Positions 35,649 through 49,819 are shown, counted from the stretch's first letter. The stretch: DNA of 64,000 nucleotides from Pomphorhynchus laevis (GCA_012934845.2 WNNJ02003217.1:62001-126000), one strand, 5' to 3'. The notes: generated by a model not told the origin, from the sequence alone. Program-made: numbers and translations.

Positions 35649-37422
35649 TTAAAAAAATTTTGGTTTCTAATCAACATACAATAAAATAACATACAATTAA
35701 ACAATCTTGTTATCCCTATTAACTACTTACAATCTAATATACATACAATTGCTGTGCCGCAAGATGAATTAAATACAATACATACAACGATACAATACAT
35801 AACATACAAGTTTAAACACAATCACAATAAACCATACAAGAGTCATCCCAAGATAAAAGAATAAAAAAGATCCGGCCGTCGAACAGTTATGCCACGAGGC
35901 ATCCCCTCTTCGATACAAAAGTGTTGTTCGTGCAATGGCGTGGTTGCCCAATGCTTGAGGTGTCGGTGCGCGAGATCGAATAAACCATGTCTTAATTGCT
36001 CAGCTCCAAACTGCCTGCGCAAAACTCAATGTGTTCAGGAATTCAGCAATCACGGTAACAGCGAGTTTCAAATTGTACAGGAGCTTCAACCCTCGAACGT
36101 ACGAGCGTCACACGATCCAATATCCATGACAGAGAGAAATTTGGAAAAATGCTAACTTGACATTGTGTACGACGAAATAACCCAATGGTGTCCAAATGTT
36201 TTTAAATTACCGATGTGTAGTGCAAGCAAGGAATTTCTTGGTCTAATTACAACGTGTTTCGATGACTTTAATAAAGCAATAATAGATCGAAATGATCCTT
36301 TCTAAAGGGCCACCGTGCTTGCCATATTCGTTTGCAGAGAATTCCGACACGGAAAGTTAAGCTAACTAGGAAAACACTGGAACGGAGAATACTACTTTGG
36401 AGAGGGGGAAAACTTAATGAGTTACTAACAGAAGCGCGATTTCTTCAAAAGTGTCGGTTAAGTGAACTTGAAAAAGATGGGAACATGCCCACATCAATAC
36501 AAAAAAGGCTGTCAATCTTATTAAATCTGGAAAAATCAGCAAAGCATCGCGATTATTAAAACAACGGTCTGGTGGTGGAATATTGTCATTGAGAACGGAA
36601 CTTGACGGTATTACCGTGCTTAAACAACTAAGGGAGCTTCATTCTACTAACGCGTCGGCGTCTGACAGCCTGATGCTTAGAGATAGGTTGGATGGATGCG
36701 TGGAACATCATGCCTCACGATTTTATGATTTGACGGTAGAGGAAGTTATAACAGCAGCAAAACGAACACGCGGATCTGCTGGTCCGTCTGGAGTAGACTC
36801 TGATGGTTGGAGACATTTTCTTACATCATTTGGTAATAGTTCTTACCTCCTAACCGACAAGATATGTGAATTCGCAGTTAAGATATAGACTGAATCTATT
36901 GAGCCATCCCTTCTGCAGGTATATACAGTAAGCCGTTTGATATCATTAAACAAGATGCCTGGTGTCGGACCAATTGGAATTGGTGAGGTAGTGAGGAGAA
37001 TAGTTGGTCGTGCTTTGCTTTCACGCATCAAAAATGATCTGACAGCGGTCTGAGGGAGTTTTCAACAATGCGCTGGACAACGATGTGGTGCCGAAATCGC
37101 TGTCCATTCAGTCCGAACAGCGTTTGGAAAATCGGCCGACTATTGTTTGCTATTGTTAGATGCTAGAAACGCATTTAATTGTGTTAACAGAGAAATGGCT
37201 CTAACAAACATGGAATATATATGTCCAGCTTTATCGACGAATTTAAATAACACGTATGGGCAACCATCAATTCTTACGGTCGATAATATAACGCTATTGT
37301 CGGCTGAAAGATTCACACAAGGGGATCCGCTGGCCATGGCTGCTTACGCTGCTGCATCAATGTCCCTAATTAACAGATTGAGTAAGATTGCACCTGGAGC
37401 TATCCACTGTTGGTACGCAGAG
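35649..37422 (+). pseudogene. element C reverse transcriptase, copy 2, cut at the tandem junction
   Basis: Left target-site word at 35633-35648; the coding part starts at MPRGIPS (35889). The RT is lost after WYA at 37422, where the next tandem unit begins, so the catalytic box and the C-terminal domain are missing. It also has a private TGA near 37051 in place of TGT. Truncation is by the duplication junction, not by 5' truncation during retrotransposition. Confidence 0.8.
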
Positions 37423-37770
37423 TAAAAATAATTATAAATGTCAAAATTTCATAAATGTTGTATCATACTATTAAAGTTATGAATCAAAATAAACATAATA
37501 TATAAAAATATATATAAAAAAACATAAGATATATATTTAAAAATATAAGATATATTTTTAATTATGTATACAAAACGTAAAACGTTGGTATTAGAACAGT
37601 GACTTATGATGTCAACAATACAGAAATGTAGGTTACCGCTGTTGTCGTATAGATAGGAATAAAGCAAACGTGGAGTATCTTCAAAAATTTCAATTGTAAC
37701 AAAGACTGCACAATTCGATTAACTTAAATTAGGAAGCAAATCATGGATAACTACATTTGTATAAGTAGTT

Positions 37771-38901
37771 ATTCGGGAAATAGGTAGGTTTTCAAATTAA
37801 CGTTAGAATGATCTTTAATTTATTTTTAATGTATTTTATGTATTTTACTATTTTCTGTTTGATGATATTTTTATAGTAACCTACTTTTAAATATGCATTT
37901 ATTAAATTAATTAATGATTTTGAAGAAAGACAATATCGTAACAAATTTTTGCAGTTATTGAAATTTCATTATTTATGGTACTATTATTATATATTAAATA
38001 GTATGCTTTAATGCTCAGGCAAAAATGTTTCTTGTAAATTTAAATATGTCATCTTTACGATATAAATTAATAATAGTTTTAATTGATGTCAATTTAATGT
38101 TTATATCTAGATATATACGTTCTTTATCATCAATATTGGCTATACTTAATATAAGGCTACCGGGATAAATTTGTTCGCATATTGAATAAAAATTATTGGA
38201 GTTAAATGCACACATATTATTAATTTATCAAAACTTATATTTCATATCTTTAAAAAATTTAGATTTTTTACACAGTTATAAACAAATACATGTTCTAAAA
38301 AGCTATAAAATTAGTCAGCTATAAATATTCTACTATTTCTAATTATTAGAACAGGACAACTTTTATTTTTTCTAAATATAGATACCCCTACTTTTAAAAA
38401 ATTATGATTTATCAAAATGTTTTAGGATTCTATTAATTTAGTTTTAACCATATATTCAGATTTATTTGATGGTTTAACTTTTGTAAGATAGGCTTAACGA
38501 TTATTAAATAATTTAGCTTTTTGCATATGAAGACAAAGTTATTACTTGCTTTATCAATAGTTGTTATTATATAGTTATTATTTAGTTTAGTAAGTTCTGT
38601 ATATCAATCTTTATTAATTTGGCCTTTCCTTTGAAAGTTGCTTGTTATTTTTATTTTCTTTTTAATTTTATCAAATATATAATCTTTCCAAATGTTTATC
38701 TTAGATATATTCGAGCTATCACTATTAATCAGCTTACTAAAGTAATCATTTAAGTTATTATATCACGAATAGTATTTTTATTATTAAATCTATATTTATA
38801 CCTTTTTGATAGCATTTTTATTAATTCACCATTTACAATCAATTATAGATTATAAGTACATATATGTTCATTAATTTTATCAAAATTAAGATTACATATA
38901 G
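37771..38901 (-). mobile_element. RT fossil E, copy 3
   Basis: Near-identical to 5830-6960 and 29002-30132. Broken and ancient. Confidence 0.45.
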
Positions 38902-39271
38902 ATTTTAATTATTTATTATACTGAAAAAAATCGTCCTTATGGCGGTAACAGCTTATACCTTAGTTACGCTATATATTTATTGAAATCCGATTTTTTATTT
39001 TTTTCCTTAACAAATATTTTAAGGTATACGTACATTTATATATTCTACACTTTTACTAATGAAGTTTATGGCTAATGTATATTTTTATTATTAACATTTA
39101 TCGTCATAAATGTGAATTATTATCATAATTATTGTAATTATTGGACTGTTAAACAAATTCTTGGTTATAACCACTTACAATAATATTACTTACAAGATAA
39201 ATAACATACAATTACTTCTTAGTAAAACAATCATACCTTAAATCCCCAACATTTTCTAAAGTAACAACTGA

Positions 39272-42179
39272 ATGCTACGCGGTGTATCTACTTCTTCTTT
39301 CTAATGTGGCGCCTGCAATGCTTAATTTTCTGATTACAAGAGTTGTAAATGCGTAAAGGGCAAAAAATCTGGCACGAACTGCTCCGCGTCGTCTTGTTCT
39401 AATAAACGATCGCAAGTAGATATGCATGACAACACAGAAACAACGAATCGACGAGTTGTCAAACTGCCTTCACCGCAGTTTGATCAGTCCCGCTATGCTA
39501 ACCAATTGAAGTCAAAGAATCAACCTAATTCTACTCTAGATACTCATCATCCAAGCAGAAACATAAAAACAACCGATGACTTGTTTGAGGCTGTTATCCA
39601 CTATCGACATAATCTTACGATTCATCTATGATGCTGCGCAAGCAACAAGATTGTTAAGATTATAACCGACTTTTATCAGAAATTGAAAGAAGCTAAATCT
39701 GATACACAATCGTTACTTCGAAATGTTTCTATTTTCTCTCAACCAGTATAACAAAGAAGACCAACACGAAAAGTCACACATATTCGTGAGACTCTTGAAC
39801 GCAGATAATTCGATTGGCGAAACAACAATTTCGATGACCTTTACCGTGAAGCGTTTTATATACAAAGCAATCTCGAACTTCGTCGCCTACAGAAGCACAT
39901 TGACAGAGTTAAACAGTATCAAAACCTAACGTCTTAAGAATAGGCGCTGGCACAGCTATTCCCGATGAAAAATTTGAGGCAATATCCTACAAGCAGTCGA
40001 TATTATTGATAACGCAACAGCTTTGTAGATCCTCCAGAAGCTACACCCTGCCGCAACGCCTCCAGAGCAAGACACTCTTCTGTCGTTATAGTTTCCTGGA
40101 TTCAAACCTCATCACGCATGTAGTTTTTATGCACTGGATGAAAGCCAGATCATTAGATCTAGTACGACAATCAAATGGAGCTCTATACCTTCAGGTTTAG
40201 ACTCGTAAGCGAGGCTTCACATGCTTACAGACGTTGTGCCTCAATTTGTTAAGCTTGCCAAGGAAATCACTCGTCAACTTTGCAATATACATCGCGATGA
40301 AAATATTAGACCATGTACTCTAAATGCATACACCGCATGATGTTTAGTTGCGCTGGAAAGAAATCCGTTGGAATTCGCCTAATCAGAATTTGCAACACCG
40401 TGAGACGTATCATAAGCAGGACAATTTTGGATTTCACACGCAACGACATTTGACACGTCGATATATGCAAACAATTGGGGGATTCGCATAGAGGCCGAAT
40501 ATATGCTGCGATATGACCGTTAAGAAACGAGTTTTATCGAAATAAAGACTACTGCATATTGACGATTGACGCGAACAACGCTGTCAATCAAACAAATCGA
40601 TCTGTGTTGCTACACAACATTAAATAAGTGTGACCGTCGCTATGCTGTTCCCTTCGCAATATTTACTAACTCCGGCGCAACTTGCAGTACGGTCCCAAAA
40701 TATGTTGTCTACTAAAGGATTTACTCAAGGCGATATTTTCGCAATAGCTGCCTTCGCCCTAAACTACCTACCACAAATTGCATTGATCCAGCGAGGATTA
40801 CAGTTCGTTTTCTAAAAGTGGTATGCTGATGATGCCAACTTTGTAGGAACCATTGACAAGTTCAAGGATATTAATAAGTATGCTTTACAACGATTCTAAA
40901 TCTCCACCGATGGCAATAAAATACTAGGCACGCTATTAGCAGTAGCGTATTTGAAAACATATCCGTTGCTTAACTGTCAGTAAATTGGATTTCGATACTC
41001 AAAGGTTTGTCTATTGTAGCTAACGCTGATCCGCCGGTCGATTTGCTGGATTAACTCACACTGTTTAATATAAGTAGACGCATATAATGCGCACTTGCAA
41101 GTGCTCTGAGACTGCATGGACAGACCTTATTATTATACTTACTCAACATTTACTCCCTGGATTCGCAATGTGAAACCGAAATGACGATTAGATTGCAATG
41201 CTGTGCTTTTCATTAAAATTGAGGCGGTTTAAGAATCACTCATCAAGGATTCACATTAAAATTAATACGATTATCAGTACAGATGCTTGTCACAACTTAC
41301 GATTACGGCCTTATTGGTGATAACAAGAGAGACAAACAAATAACAAAGCGGCTAACAATGACACAACTTAAAGTTCAAGGGCATTAAGAACGTATTTTCG
41401 GGCAATCTATTTTAGATACACCAACGACGAATTGCTTGAACGCGCACTCAGACCGTAATTGAGCAACATCGTGGCTAAGTACGATACGGAAACCTCCTGA
41501 AAGGTTTTATCTATCAGCAAACGAATTTAAAGATGCCCTAAACGCTCGAAAAAGTCAGGTCGATCCCTACCTGAAAAACATCGATTGCATTTGCGGCGCA
41601 CCAGTAATCATCGCTCATTCTCTATCGTTCAAGAACAGTGCCTTGTCTTCCATCTGATATGATGATGGTAGAGACATTATCTAGCAACATCTCGTTAAAA
41701 TTTCACACTGCGTTAAATGAGAAACACAACTAATCGCCGTTTCTGACAACATGGCTTTCGACCGATCCTTAACTACACATGATCAGAATGCACGGCTTGA
41801 TATCGTTTGTTCTAAACTTTACGGTAATAGATTTAAGAGGACGTTCATTGACGTCAATGTTTTCTCTGAGCATTCCAAATCAAAAATCTCGCGTGAAGCA
41901 GATTTAATTTTTAAATACAATGAGAGTCGCAAAATGAAAAAATATGCCAAACGAGTAGGTGCGGTTGAACGCGCTTAGTTGTCAACACTAATTTTTTTGA
42001 CATCCGTAGAACTCGGAAAAGAAGCTAAGACGCTTATAAAACTGATTGTCACCAAAACACCCAATCCGTCAACCAGGGCATACTTCGATATAGCCGTCAA
42101 AATTAAAAGCGATATTGGCTTTGACATTGCACGCAATGTGTCCGCATGCCTCCGTGCAGCAAGATTAAGAAGAAGATAA
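39272..42179 (+). mobile_element. RT element B, copy 3
   Basis: Copy of 30503-33410 with the YADDA box kept. Its N-terminal stretch reads MHDNTETTNRRVVKLPSPQF where the others read MHENSETTNRRGVKLPSTQF, part of a local cluster of substitutions. Dead through the shared older breaks. Confidence 0.75.
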
Positions 42180-42842
42180 TGAATTTTCAAAAATTTTATT
42201 ACATCTAAACATAAATTATAGTTTCGTAAATTGCATGCCCATTTTCTGGAACAATTTATTTCTTGGTAATAGTATAAAGGTAAAAAAATCATTTATTGTA
42301 CGATTATAGTATTTTATATTACAAAAACTGTCTATTATATAACTAAACCTATGATGATCGTTAATTATTTTTTAATTTATTGAACAAATGATGTCTTTAG
42401 AAAGAATTCTTATATTTACATAAAGATCTTTTACTATTACGGTCAACGTGGACTTTATCTCTAAGTGATAGACAGACTAAGAATTTAACGTAAGCATCTA
42501 GGATTAAAGAATTAACACTAAGATAATTGATGAAGCTGACTAAATGATGATATTCGCTCGTGTATGCAATTGTTCATTCTAAGAATTTAACGTTTATAAT
42601 GTTATAATTATAACATAATTATAATTATATTATTGTATTGTGTTTTAAAATATTATATTACTGTATAACATCATTTCACGAGACCGGTTTTTGTTAAGAA
42701 ACATGCGTTTTTCTTCATCAAAACCATAAATAAGCTATTACAAGCATAAATGTACGCTGTACATCATAGAATGATTTAAAAAATGTCATACAGACAACCT
42801 TACAAACAAGCAATAGTTTATTTAAAATTCACAGCTACTTAC

Positions 42843-42908
42843 AAATTTAAAGCGTTATCAGATAGAACCAATGAAAAGTTTGCTTGAACTTGAGTATTGA
42901 AAAAATAC
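42843..42908 (-). CDS. 66-base repeat exon, copy of 34074-34139
   Basis: Identical to the exon at 34074 (QANFSLVLSDNA core), as expected from the 8.77-kb tandem. The duplication therefore adds one repeat unit to the exon array. Confidence 0.7.
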
Positions 42909-43537
42909 CTATACAATAATATTGTTAATGTATATAAAAAAACAAGAAACGAAGATGACGTGTTCAAAACTACTTTAAATCTACAAACTTATTTATAAAT
43001 AAAAATTTTCTAATAATTATTTTACCAAATAATATTAGTAATATATAATATATTATTTTCAAATATTATATTTTTTAATAATATATACCACTGTATAAGA
43101 ATACTTTGCCAGACGTTTCAGTATGCTTAATGAACAAATAAGCATTTACCTGTTCATAAATTGTTCTATAACAAATATTAATGATTACTAATAATGATGA
43201 AAGCAAGGCTCATTCCAAGTTCTCTACTCTATTATGCTGAACAATAATAAAGCTAAATCTCGTAAACGTATTTACTGTATGAACCAATAGTTATACTCAA
43301 AATCGTAAATGACATTCGCTTTGTCAACTCTAATTCTAATGTTCACGTTCAGAACTATGAAATAAGAAATCTGCAAAAAGTTTGCGCATACACTACATTA
43401 CCAGTTTTCAAAACAAATTTCAAGTATTTAAAGATAGTGGAACTGAACAGCTGATACTAGATTAGACTGACAGTACGATCTGATATATGGATTAATATCA
43501 GAACATTTAGGAACGTTGGATTATATCGATTTTAAAA

Positions 43538-44090
43538 ATGGACAATAATACTATAAATGAAAGCGGGTCAGATTCCATTCATGATGATGCTTGTCCTAAC
43601 ACAAGCTTGTCCGATACCATTTTTTACCCGATCAGCCTCACTTGGTACCGAAACCATTTTTAAAAATAGTATAGGACAAGAATTAAAAAGTCACACTCAA
43701 TCTGATTAAATATTCATCAGAGTGTCACATAACACTGACAATTCTAAGACAACGGATAATCAAATGAATTACACTTTATTTTTCAAATGGTTAGGTCCTT
43801 TATTATTTATGGATTGTCAGCCCAAAATACGTTCTTTACTGCAATCGAATTTGCAACACCAGCCACAGATTAGCGAAAAAAAAAGAAAAGAAATCATTTT
43901 GTCATTATTATCTAAGCTTTCGATGAATGAAATGCTTGATTGATTAATTAGAACTTTGTTTCATTAACTGTATTTTGATGGCAAGTTTTAATGCAGAGAG
44001 GACGTCCACGCAGATTTGTAATTACTCCTAGTAGAGATGCTAATCAGATTTTTCTCGATTCAAAAATACGTTTCGCTACAAACAGAAGAT
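43538..44090 (+). pseudogene. unrecognised ORF remnant, copy 3
   Basis: Copy of 11598-12150. An A-run one base longer lets the frame at 43722-43943 extend through EIILSLLSKLSMNEMLD, which may be the original reading. Confidence 0.3.
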
Positions 44091-44418
44091 AGTGGAAAAA
44101 ATGTTTTATTAATAATATAATAAAATAAAATTTTCACTCTCTACTTTTTGTAAACAATCCTAATGAGTGAACAATCAATTTATAATACGTTTGGCAGTCA
44201 TCTCAAAAAGTACACCATTCTCAGTATATTAATTACTATATCGTGATAAGCAATATGTAACAATGCTATGCCGCGATTTTATTACTAATTCATTGCGATT
44301 TTCGTGTTTGTAGATCTTTGTAATCAAGCCACGTGTTTTCAGAAGTCAGTTCATAGAGTATACTTTAATGTAGCATATTTCTAATTAAATATTATTTAAA
44401 CTGTTAAATAATCTTACA

Positions 44419-47400
44419 TTAAAAAAATTTTGGTTTCTAATCAACATACAATAAAATAACATACAATTAAACAATCTTGTTATCCCTATTAACTACTTAC
44501 AATCTAATATACATACAATTGCTGTGCCGCAAGATGAATTAAATACAATACATACAACGATACAATACATAACATACAAGTTTAAACACAATCACAATAA
44601 ACCATACAAGAGTCATCCCAAGATAAAAGAATAAAAAAGATCCGGCCGTCGAACAGTTATGCCACGAGGCATCCCCTCTTCGATACAAAAGTGTTGTTCG
44701 TGCAATGGCGTGGTTGCCCAATGCTTGAGGTGTCGGTGCGCGAGATCGAATAAACCATGTCTTAATTGCTCAGCTCCAAACTGCCTGCGCAAAACTCAAT
44801 GTGTTCAGGAATTCAGCAATCACGGTAACAGCGAGTTTCAAATTGTACAGGAGCTTCAACCCTCGAACGTACGAGCGTCACACGATCCAATATCCATGAC
44901 AGAGAGAAATTTGGAAAAATGCTAACTTGACATTGTGTACGACGAAATAACCCAATGGTGTCCAAATGTTTTTAAATTACCGATGTGTAGTGCAAGCAAG
45001 GAATTTCTTGGTCTAATTACAACGTGTTTCGATGACTTTAATAAAGCAAGAATAGATCGAAATGATCCTTTTTAAAGGGCCACCGTGCTATGCCATATTC
45101 TTTTGCAGAGAATTCCGACACGGAAAGTTAACCTAACTAGGAAAACACTGGAACGGAGAATACTACTTTGGAGAGGGGGAAAACTTAATGAGTTACTAAC
45201 AGAAGCGCGATTTCTTCAAAAGTGTCGGTTAAGTGAACTTGAAAAAGATGGGAACATGCCCACATCAATACAAAAAAGGCTGTCAATCTTATTAAATCTG
45301 GAAAAATCAGCAAAGCATCGCGATTATTAAAACAACGGTCTGGTGGTGGAATATTGTCATTGAGAACGGAACTTGACGGTATTACCGTGCTTAAACAACT
45401 AAGGGAGCTTCATTCTACTAACGCGTCGGCGTCTGACAGCCTGATGCTTAGAGATAGGTTGGATGGATGCGTGGAACATCATGCCTCACGATTTTATGAT
45501 TTGACGCCAGAGGAAGTTATAACAGCAGCAAAACGAACACGCGGATCTGCTGGTCCGTCTGGAGTAGACTCTGATGGTTGGAGACATTTTCTTACATCAT
45601 TTGGTAATAGTTCTTACCTCCTAACCGACAAGATATGTGAATTCGCAGTTAAGATATAGACTGAATCTATTGAGCCATCCCTTCTGCAGGCATATACAGT
45701 AAGCCGTTTGATATCATTAAACAAGATGCCTGGTGTCGGACCAATTGGAATTGGTGAGGTAGTGAGGAGAATAGTTGGTCGTGCTTTGCTTTCACGCATC
45801 AAAAATGATCTGACAGCGGTCTGTGGGAGTTTTCAACAATGCGCTGGACAACGATGTGGTGCCGAAATCGCTGTCCATTCAGTCCGAACAGCGTTTGGAA
45901 AATCGGCCGACTATTGTTTGCTATTGTTAGATGCTAGAAACGCATTTAATTGTGTTAACAGAGAAATGGCTCTAACAAACATGGAATATATATGTCCAGC
46001 TTTATCGACGAATTTAAATAACACGTATGGGCAACCATCAATTCTTACGGTCGATAATATAACGCTATTGTCGGCTGAAAGATTCACACAAGGGGATCCG
46101 CTGGCCATGGCTGCTTACGCTGCTGCATCAATGTCCCTAATTAACAGATTGAGTAAGATTGCACCTGGAGCTATCCACTGTTGGTACGCAGACGATGGAG
46201 CATGTTTCGGAAAAATCGATGACCTCTTAAAAGTGTGGGAATGTGTCAAACAGTTGGGCCCGAATTATGGATACTTTGTAAATCCTACAAAATGCACGCT
46301 TCTCACACACGACGTAGAGCTGGAGACTAATCTAAAGCGATTTGCAGACGATGCCGTACCTATACAAAAAGATGGTGCCAAATACCTAGGAAGCTTTATA
46401 GGTATCGGCGAATACGTGAAGTCACGAGTTAAAGAAACAGTCGACGATTGGAATAAGTCACTTGATCAGCTTCATGGGATTACATCAATCAACGCATTCT
46501 CGGCTTATATTCTATTGACAAAGGCATATCAACACCAACAGACTTATTTATTCAGAACTTGCAAAACCACAAACAGTTGGTTTAAAAGCTTTCGTTCGCG
46601 GCTGTTCGAGCACTTATTACCTCATATGTTAGGTATTGGACCGATTGGAGAGGAAGATAGAATACTAATTACACTTCCATTCAAATTTGGTGGACTCGGA
46701 ATTTATAACCCAACCGAAAGAGGAAATGTGGTTTACGTGAACTCGTTAAAGATGTTTGAGCTTAATAGGAATAGCTGTCAAAATTCTGTTCTTCTGGATA
46801 ATCGACGAGATTTGCTGAGCCACATCCGACATTCCAATTTTAGCAGATGGGCTCATATTCCATCAGGTCTCATCGAATCCTCGGAGAGGAATCTTGCTTC
46901 GATTCTTAAAAACGCAAATACAACTGGAGCGTCGTCATGCCTGAATCCAGCGTATGACCTAGCGGGTACATTTCTAACTTCGAGGGAGTTTCAAGACGCT
47001 GTTGCAGTACGATATGGCTGGCAACCAAGCTTAATGGCAAATAAGTGCCCTTGCGGTGCCGGATTTGATATTACGCATGCCCTGTCATGCCCGACTGGAG
47101 CATTTAATTTTGTCCGTCACAATATTGTAATCGATGAAATATCTAAATGTTTAAGCACGTTTTGTAAGTACGTAATAAAAGAACCCCAACTTAATCCTGT
47201 ACCTCAATCTATTGAATTCGATAACAATACAACATCGCGAGATAGAGATGCAAGGGCAGATATTTCTTGCAACGGCCTATTCGGAAATGCTACGGACCGG
47301 TATTTTATAGATATATGCATTCTTAACTCTTTGGCTCCGTCGTACTCCCTATCACGAATATCAGACCCCTTCAAATACCACGAAAATCGCAAATTTGCAA

Positions 47401-47789
47401 AATATAATGAACGAATAGTGAAAGTTGAGCATACATCCTTTTATCTGATTATATTATCGACCACAGGAGGGATGGTTCCGACAAAGATGCTGTACTGAAA
47501 CAAATATCAAGTCAGATATCCACTCGCACTCATTCTTCGTACATAGATTGTATACGAACCCTACGATCAATGATCTCGACCCTTATTGCAAAGGCTGTTT
47601 CAATGTCAATAAGGATGAAACCTTACGCATGTCAGAAAGCAGACATGTCAGAAAGCAACAACAAATAATCACACAAAATCACAAATAACGTTCTAAGTTT
47701 AATAATGATAACATTATAAGAGCCCATTTGGGGGAAACTCGTAAATTGTAATTGTCTGTAATTAATAATAAATTTTTGTTTGAAGAAAA
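44419..47789 (+). mobile_element. RT element C, copy 3: whole insertion with target-site duplication
   Basis: Flanked by GTTAAATAATCTTACA at 44403-44418 and 47790-47805, as in copy 1. This is the best-preserved copy of the element in the window. Confidence 0.75.
44659..47668 (+). pseudogene. element C reverse transcriptase, copy 3 (best preserved)
   Basis: The RT and C-terminal domain are open for 596 codons (45708-47498) with an intact catalytic WYADDGACFG, FTQGDPLAMAAYA, LLLDARNAFNCVNRE and the cysteine/histidine C-terminus CPCGAGFDITHALSCPTG. Upstream, the zinc-finger-like N-terminus (44659-44925) and linker (45085-45330, 45354-45659) are still cut by stops, and the last about 60 codons are out of frame after 47480. 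The whole protein is therefore dead although its core is nearly clean. The clade is not named; relatives of this RT with a nuclease-like tail are widespread in marine invertebrates and other animals. Confidence 0.8.
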
Positions 47790-47846
47790 GTTAAATAATC
47801 TTACAATAAACATTAATAATAGAAATGTCCACAACATATCACTTAC

Positions 47847-47891
47847 AAATGTGTTTTTTCGTAATTTCGTTCGATAGTACCATTGATATCT
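47847..47891 (-). CDS. 45-base repeat exon, copy of 15905-15949
   Basis: Identical to the copy-1 exon (DINGTIERNYEKTH) with the same splice sites. Confidence 0.55.
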
Positions 47892-49753
47892 CTAAACAAA
47901 TATAAATTTAAAAGCTAAAAATCTAGATGCACCATTAAAATAAATTCAGTATTAGAGCTACACCATTTAGCGGCAGATAGTAAACTCCGAGAGTTCAACT
48001 TAATTATTTTCAGGATTATTTATTAAAAATCACTTAATTGTAAAAATTCTTCACATTTTAACAGAAACAGTGAAGGTCACATTCTCGTCTAAAGGAATTG
48101 TTCGCGCTGTGTTATTATGAACTGAATTTGAAAATATAAATATCTCGTTCGTGATAAATACCATTACTTGTTAATATCAATTCTTTGACGGATTTATTCA
48201 AAGTAAGCTACTATCATGTTTATTTTTATTTATTAAGTCATGCAATTTTATCTCTTATTACACTATTTCATTAGACATATTAAACTTGAAAACATTATAT
48301 AGAGAAACCAATTTTAAAAGAAAAATATTTTAATAAAACAATTAAAATTTTCAATTTTCATAAATATTATCCTTAATATTTATACTGAACAAATTATCAA
48401 TTTTTAAAAATATATTGTCTGCTTTATTAAAATGTGTCTCTTTAATGGAGCAATTTTATAAAGAAGGCATCGATACTAATTACAAATAAGATATGTAATG
48501 TATAATCAAAACATTATCAAATGATAATTTAAATAATAAGGCAACGACCAAGAGAAATAAAGGCAATTCAGATATGCTTGCTAAGGTAGCCATGAATTTA
48601 TAGATTAAAATCAAATAAACCTATCTTATGAGGAAAACATTAATTTTTTAAAAGTTAAACAAAATGGTAAATTATTTTATTTAAAGAACAACCATATTTT
48701 GTATAAGGCTAATTTTGCTTTACTGAGTTCGTCTTGAAATTGAATCCATCTATGCATTTAGATTTAAAAAATCTTACATACATGTAAAATTTTAGATAAT
48801 CAACAATTACAATTTGTCAATTAATGTTGACACAAATCGATACTATATCTATCTTGCAAATATTGATTTTTTCATAATAAATATTTATTTTGAAAATTTA
48901 TCTAATTATATATTATTTATCATAAATACGTTCTATATTTATAAAGTTCTTTTCAAAATACACGCTATTGTGTTATAATAAAACAATTATGTGATTATTT
49001 TTGTAAATAATTATAACTTTTTTGTCGAATTAATAGGTTTAATATTAAAACATAAAACACTCTTGTTTGTAGAACCGAAGCACAACAAATATCTTATGAC
49101 TTGCTTTAAAAGAATATAATGATTTTTTATTTCTTCTTAAAAATATATTTACATTCTTAAAAGCTTAATTTGCATTCTTAAAAGCTAAAACTAATGCCCA
49201 AACTGTGAAAAAAAACTTTACGGTTTAAATTGATTGTTCTTAATTTTTATACTGTTTTTATAAATATACGAAAGAGCAATGTAAAAACTGATTTGTTATA
49301 CAATAAATTTACAAAGACCTCGATACGAGTTCATTTTTGTTTAAACTTTTTAAATATATATTAATTTATTAAAGCTAATATTTATTGCTAATTAAAAGAC
49401 CTTACCAATAATATTCCGTCATTACATTAAATAAACTATTTATTTAATTATATTAAACTTGAAATTGTATATCAATTTGTAAATGTTATATTAAAGAGTT
49501 TACATCAAGCAAAAATTCCGTAAGAATATAATTATTTCATTATAGCTATAGTTGTATTGCATTGAATAATATCAACGTTTTCTAACGAATACAATTACAC
49601 GAACTTAACTCAGGATTCGTCAGAAAAAAACAACTAAAAATACAGAATGTTGAAAAACAACAGAATGATTTTGAATAGATAAAATGCTTTAAAAAGAAAC
49701 AAATTAAATATTTAGATAAAGAAATTAATAAATTTAAACTTGTTGACTCTTAC
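47892..49753. other. long AT-rich intron, copy 2
   Basis: Copy of 15950-17811; nothing recognised. Confidence 0.5.
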
Positions 49754-49819
49754 ATATCTTGGACGGTTCCATTAATAGTCAATAAAGAGTTTGATTCAAA
49801 TGTTGTATTTCGAAATATT
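49754..49819 (-). CDS. 66-base repeat exon, copy of 17812-17877
   Basis: Identical to the copy-1 exon (FRNTTFESNSLLTINGTV core), same splice sites. Confidence 0.8.

Larger units (their letters stand above)
28653..37422. repeat. 8.77-kb tandem unit 1
   Basis: 28653-37422 is repeated head to tail as 37423-46192. The junction falls inside the RT gene of element C (TGGTACGCAGA joined to GTAAAAATA). No clear microhomology beyond about a base is visible. Confidence 0.9.
37423..46192. repeat. 8.77-kb tandem unit 2
   Basis: Second unit of the tandem; it then continues into the rest of block X'. Two stretches between about 39279 and 40293 carry clustered differences from the other copies. Confidence 0.9.
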
